Source: Methylacidiphilum caldifontis
GTDB taxonomy: Bacteria; Verrucomicrobiota; Verrucomicrobiia; Methylacidiphilales; CAMAQI01
Length of the DNA: 8,726 nt
Direction of reading: 5' to 3'
NCBI GenBank assembly: GCA_945860255.1
Contig: CAMAQI010000089.1
Coordinates: forward strand, 1 to 8,726
Position 1 is the stretch's first letter, and each line of letters starts with the position of its first letter. The position numbers and the translations under genes were made by a program. Below are positions 6,037 to 8,726 of this stretch, in pieces. The notes under the pieces are model-generated. The model made no database searches. It had not been told where the DNA came from and saw nothing but the letters and a program-made list of their open reading frames with translations.

Positions 6037-7062
6037 ATGCCTGAGAATCCATTGCCCGTACCTCCTCCTATAGGCGGAGCTCCTAAGATTGTGGTTAAGT
6101 TAGCGCCAATGACGGGAACTGCAGTCAAGTCTGAAACATTGAGGATTACTCTTCCTCCTCGTTCCGACTCTGGAATGAAGTCCCCAGCTCCTTTGAATAT
6201 TAAGCCTTTACCTCCCACAGTTCCCTTAGCTCCTAAGGCTCCAGCGGTGAGTGGATTAGCGAACGCTCCCACGGTTCCTCTTCCCAAGCTACCGCTTGCT
6301 CCTGCCGCTCCTGCCGCTGGCCCGGAACAAGAGGAGGTGCAAAAAACGTTAAAAATTGGAATTGCGCCTTCCCATCCAACTCCTCCTCCTACTGCTTCAT
6401 TGATCCCGCCCAAATTACAAACAGCGCAGATCCCCGTGATTGCTCCTAAGCCTTTACCTTCTGCTCCTATTCCAAAAGCAATTACTGAGGCGATTCCATT
6501 AGGGGGGATGCCTCCGCGTCCAGCGCCAAAGCCGGTATCGTCTCCTTTACCTCCAAAGCCGATGGCTCCTCCTTCAGTTGCTGTAAAACCAGAATCCCCA
6601 AAATTAAGTGACTTGAGTACAGATACCAAAGCCATTAATTTAGCGACCCCTCAAGCCGTACTTCCAACTCCAGGAATGACGCCTCAAGGGCCTGCTTCAA
6701 TTCCACCAAAGGTTGCTGTTCCTGGAACGGCACCCCGACCAAGTCCGGCGCCACTTCCCCCGAAGCCTGCTGCTTTAGGGGCTAAAGCGACCCCTGCAGG
6801 GAAAACTCCTCCTTCTGCTTCAGGAGCTCCATTATCTACTTCCGGTGGACCTGCACTCGCAATGCCTAAATCAGTGTCTAGTGAAAAGCCTGCTGTTACT
6901 TCTCCATCTCCCGCTCCTCTGAAGGCAGTTGTTTCGCAAGATCGGGAGGAAGCTGAGGAGCCAAGTCTGTTAACGTCGATCTTAGCAGTTTTTGCTGCTT
7001 TGCTCGCGTCAGGTGTTGCGGTTTATCTTTTCCTGGCGATGTCAAAATATGTCGCTTCTTAG
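6037..7062 (+). CDS. Proline-rich, probably tail-anchored membrane protein of unknown function
   Basis: A 341-residue protein. I do not recognise its function. About a quarter of residues 1-309 are proline, mixed with Ala, Lys, Ser and Thr. That stretch has no Phe, Tyr, Trp or Cys, so it should be disordered. One hydrophobic segment (about 311-335) sits near the C-terminus, preceded by the acidic DREEAEEPS and followed by only a few residues. There is no signal peptide, so the long region is probably cytoplasmic with a C-terminal anchor. A short motif near the N-terminus, ETLRITLPPR (33-42), is echoed by KTLKIGIAP (103-111), and PLPPKP occurs twice (170-175 and 239-244). I recall similar 'ET.RI.LPP' proline-rich proteins in Verrucomicrobiota, unverified. 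An in-frame TAA lies directly before the ATG, fixing the earliest start, and no Shine-Dalgarno sequence precedes it. The long glycine-rich frame on the opposite strand is the mirror of the proline codons. Confidence 0.8.
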   Translation: MPENPLPVPPPIGGAPKIVVKLAPMTGTAVKSETLRITLPPRSDSGMKSPAPLNIKPLPPTVPLAPKAPAVSGLANAPTVPLPKLPLAPAAPAAGPEQEEVQKTLKIGIAPSHPTPPPTASLIPPKLQTAQIPVIAPKPLPSAPIPKAITEAIPLGGMPPRPAPKPVSSPLPPKPMAPPSVAVKPESPKLSDLSTDTKAINLATPQAVLPTPGMTPQGPASIPPKVAVPGTAPRPSPAPLPPKPAALGAKATPAGKTPPSASGAPLSTSGGPALAMPKSVSSEKPAVTSPSPAPLKAVVSQDREEAEEPSLLTSILAVFAALLASGVAVYLFLAMSKYVAS

Positions 7063-7081
7063 TTCAGTGAGCTGTATTTCT

Positions 7082-7114
7082 TTGACAAAAAGCGTTGAAA
7101 GATAGACAGATACT
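7082..7114 (+). promoter_or_regulatory. Candidate promoter for the trxA-tgt-yajC operon
   Basis: A perfect -35 hexamer TTGACA lies at 7082-7087, in the 105-base gap before trxA. The -10 is unclear: TAGACA (7103-7108) is 15 bases away and GATACT (7109-7114) is 21 bases away, neither ideal. The gap after the proline-rich gene makes a promoter here sensible, but the exact element is uncertain. Confidence 0.3.
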
Positions 7115-7167
7115 CAAGTGTCGAAGAAGCGAATTCAAAGAGTGTTAAAAATAAAAAAGGATAATTT

Positions 7168-7497
7168 ATGGCAAGTGAAATGGTTGTGAACGTGGGATCT
7201 TCAAATTTTGAAGCTGAAGTGTTAAAATCGACGGTACCTGTCGTTGTCGACTTCTGGGCTCCTTGGTGTGGCCCTTGTCGAATGATTGCCCCTTTTCTTG
7301 ATGAAGTTGCCAAGAAAATGGATGGGAAAGTGAAGATTGCGAAAGTGAATGTGGATGAAGAGTCCGCATTAGCCTCTCAGTATGGGGTTTCTTCGATTCC
7401 GATGATTCTTTTTTTCAAAGCAGGAGAGAAAAAAGATCAGTTTATTGGAGCCGTTCCCAAAGAGATTCAGAATCGTATTGATGCGATGATGGTTTAA
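7168..7497 (+). CDS. trxA: Thioredoxin 1
   Basis: A small cytoplasmic dithiol-disulfide oxidoreductase. It is reduced by thioredoxin reductase and supplies electrons to ribonucleotide reductase, peroxiredoxins and other targets. It has 109 residues, the standard length. The active-site motif WCGPC (33-37) sits in VVVDFWAPWCGPCRMIAP, the buried Asp is in VDFW, and the cis-proline is P78 in SIPM. The C-terminal beta strand and helix are complete. A ribosome-binding site AGGA (7158-7161) lies 6 bases before the ATG. The stop overlaps the tgt start (TAATG), so translation is probably coupled. No signal peptide or lipobox is present, so this is the cytoplasmic form and not a periplasmic TlpA-like protein. 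Confidence 0.96.
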   Translation: MASEMVVNVGSSNFEAEVLKSTVPVVVDFWAPWCGPCRMIAPFLDEVAKKMDGKVKIAKVNVDEESALASQYGVSSIPMILFFKAGEKKDQFIGAVPKEIQNRIDAMMV

Positions 7498-8654
7498 TGT
7501 TTGAGCTGTTGAAAACAGATGGTGGAGCTCGTCTCGGGCGACTACACACAGAACGGGGGGTGATCGAGACTCCTCAGTTCATGCCCGTGGGAACTCAAGG
7601 AACGGTTCGAGGCTTGACTCCGCATCAGTTGAAAGATTTTGGGGCCCAGGTGATTTTAGGGAATACCTATCATCTTAATATTCGACCTGGAATCGATTTA
7701 ATTCGAAAGTTTAAAGGACTCCATCGTTTTATTGCTTGGGATCGACCGATTTTGACTGATAGCGGTGGCTTTCAGGTTTTTAGTTTATCGAAACTTCGGA
7801 CGATTACCGAGGCCGGAGTTCATTTTAAATCGCATTTGGATGGGAGTCCGTTGTTTTTAGGGCCGAAGGAGGCAACGGCTATTCAAATGGAGTTGGGTTC
7901 CGATATCATGATGGCCTTTGACGAATGCCCTCCATGGCCTTGTGATGAGGAGGCGATGAAGGGGGCGGTCGAACGCACCGTGAGATGGGGGAGAATTTGT
8001 CTTGAGGAACGATCAAAACTTCTCGATTCGATGACAGATCGTCCGACCCAGAAGCCGCTTTTATTTGGGATTGTTCAAGGAGGAGGATATTCTCATTGGC
8101 GCGAGGAGTGTGCCAAAAGATTAGTCGATTTGCCTTTTGATGGGTATGCGATCGGCGGGGTGAGCGTCGGGGAACCGGAACATGAGATGTATCGGGCCGT
8201 GGAGTATGCGATTCCGCATCTCCCGACAAATCACGTTCGTTATACGATGGGACTGGGACAGCCGAATCAACTTGTTGAGTTGGTGGCTCGTGGGGTTGAT
8301 ATTTTTGATTGTGTTCTGCCGACTCGGATCGCACGCCATTGCGGGGCTTATACGAGAGAGGGACAGATTAATCTACGAAATTCCCCCTTCCGAGAGGATG
8401 AAAAACCGATCGAAGAGGGGTGCTCCTGTTATGCTTGTCAAAATTTTCGTCGTGACTACATTCGGCACTTACTCAAAGCGAATGAGATTTTAGGTCTGAT
8501 GTTGGTGACGATGCATAATGTGCATTTTTATCTACGTCTGATGAAAGAAATCCGAGAGGCGATCACCGATGGGCGATTTGACTCTTATCGACGCGAGTTC
8601 CAAACACGATACAAACTAGGAAAAAATCATGAATCTAACATTACTCACCCTTGA
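7497..8654 (+). CDS. tgt: tRNA-guanine transglycosylase (bacterial Tgt)
   Basis: Exchanges guanine-34 of the GUN-anticodon tRNAs (Asp, Asn, His, Tyr) for preQ1, the committed step of queuosine insertion. It has 385 residues, near the 375 of E. coli. TDSGGFQVFS (87-96) carries the general acid/base D88, and GVDIFDCVLPTR (266-277) carries the nucleophile D271 by alignment with E. coli D264. The substrate-contact segments GIVQGG (191-196) and AIGGVSVGEP (218-227) are present. Zinc ligands are C309, C311, C314 and H340 (CSCYAC, then MH). All key residues are intact, so it should be active. The ATG overlaps the trxA stop by one base and has no strong ribosome-binding site of its own. Its 3' end overlaps yajC by 26 bases. 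No preQ1 synthesis gene lies in the window. Confidence 0.97.
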   Translation: MFELLKTDGGARLGRLHTERGVIETPQFMPVGTQGTVRGLTPHQLKDFGAQVILGNTYHLNIRPGIDLIRKFKGLHRFIAWDRPILTDSGGFQVFSLSKLRTITEAGVHFKSHLDGSPLFLGPKEATAIQMELGSDIMMAFDECPPWPCDEEAMKGAVERTVRWGRICLEERSKLLDSMTDRPTQKPLLFGIVQGGGYSHWREECAKRLVDLPFDGYAIGGVSVGEPEHEMYRAVEYAIPHLPTNHVRYTMGLGQPNQLVELVARGVDIFDCVLPTRIARHCGAYTREGQINLRNSPFREDEKPIEEGCSCYACQNFRRDYIRHLLKANEILGLMLVTMHNVHFYLRLMKEIREAITDGRFDSYRREFQTRYKLGKNHESNITHP

Positions 8655-8726
8655 TTTAAACGCACTATTGGCAATGGCCGCTCCTGCTCAACCTGGAGCT
8701 GAACCGCAGAACCCACTCGTGATGAT
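8629..8726 (+). CDS. yajC: Sec translocon accessory subunit YajC (N-terminal part, cut by window edge)
   Basis: The frame opens at ATG 8629 inside the end of tgt and runs off the right edge. AGGA (8618-8621) lies 7 bases before the ATG. The visible residues are MNLTLLTLDLNALLAMAAPA followed by QPGAEPQNPLVM. A short hydrophobic start, an Ala/Pro/Gly linker and then N-P just before the expected membrane helix is the usual YajC opening. The diagnostic helix and the 'RPQ.K' motif lie beyond the edge. The call therefore rests on this N-terminal pattern and on the conserved order tgt then yajC, usually followed by secD. YajC associates with SecDF at the inner membrane. Confidence 0.75.
   Translation, partial: MNLTLLTLDLNALLAMAAPAQPGAEPQNPLVM

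Noticed and set aside
6033..6635. 200-codon minus-strand glycine-rich frame
   Set aside because: Antisense of proline codons (CCN) reads as glycine (NGG), which explains the composition. The sense frame has a coherent layout with a C-terminal anchor.
7906..8334. 142-codon minus-strand and smaller frames within tgt
   Set aside because: They are shadows of the highly conserved Tgt catalytic region, with no coherent protein features.

Overview
The window carries ordinary bacterial chromosomal DNA, dense in genes and of roughly balanced base composition by eye. It has seven complete protein genes and two cut by the window edges. I see no phage, transposase, CRISPR, tRNA or rRNA sequence. The gene content is mostly housekeeping. 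The best lineage hint is the long proline-rich protein with an N-terminal 'ETLRITLPPR' motif and a single C-terminal membrane segment, together with the C-terminal style of the Tgt. Both recall Verrucomicrobiota/PVC bacteria. That is recollection and not a search result, so the assignment is tentative.

Layout: (1) Bases 1-1306, plus strand: the last codons of an upstream gene, overlapping by ATGA a family-4 glycosyltransferase, probably the end of a surface-polysaccharide operon. (2) Bases 1275-1362: a long imperfect inverted repeat built from GAACRCAAA-type units. It lies between convergent genes, supplies the glycosyltransferase stop codon and is followed by a T-run. (3) Bases 1397-3991, minus strand: a full-length ClpB disaggregase. 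(4) Bases 3992-4299: a divergent, AT-rich control region with three small dyads and a doubtful 86-codon frame. (5) Bases 4300-5972, plus strand: rdgB (house-cleaning nucleotide pyrophosphatase) followed 5 bp later by an MscS-type channel. (6) Bases 6037-7062: the proline-rich, probably disordered, tail-anchored protein of unknown function. (7) Bases 7168-8726: trxA, tgt and the start of yajC, tightly packed with 1-bp and 26-bp overlaps.

The genes fit into a few functional groups: surface polysaccharide synthesis, protein quality control (ClpB), nucleotide-pool sanitation (RdgB), osmotic protection (MscS), thiol redox (TrxA), queuosine tRNA modification (Tgt) and Sec translocation (YajC). tgt followed by yajC is a widely conserved pair. 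I found no convincing previously undescribed multi-gene system. The two items most worth a second look are the proline-rich anchored protein and the inverted repeat that has become part of the glycosyltransferase reading frame.
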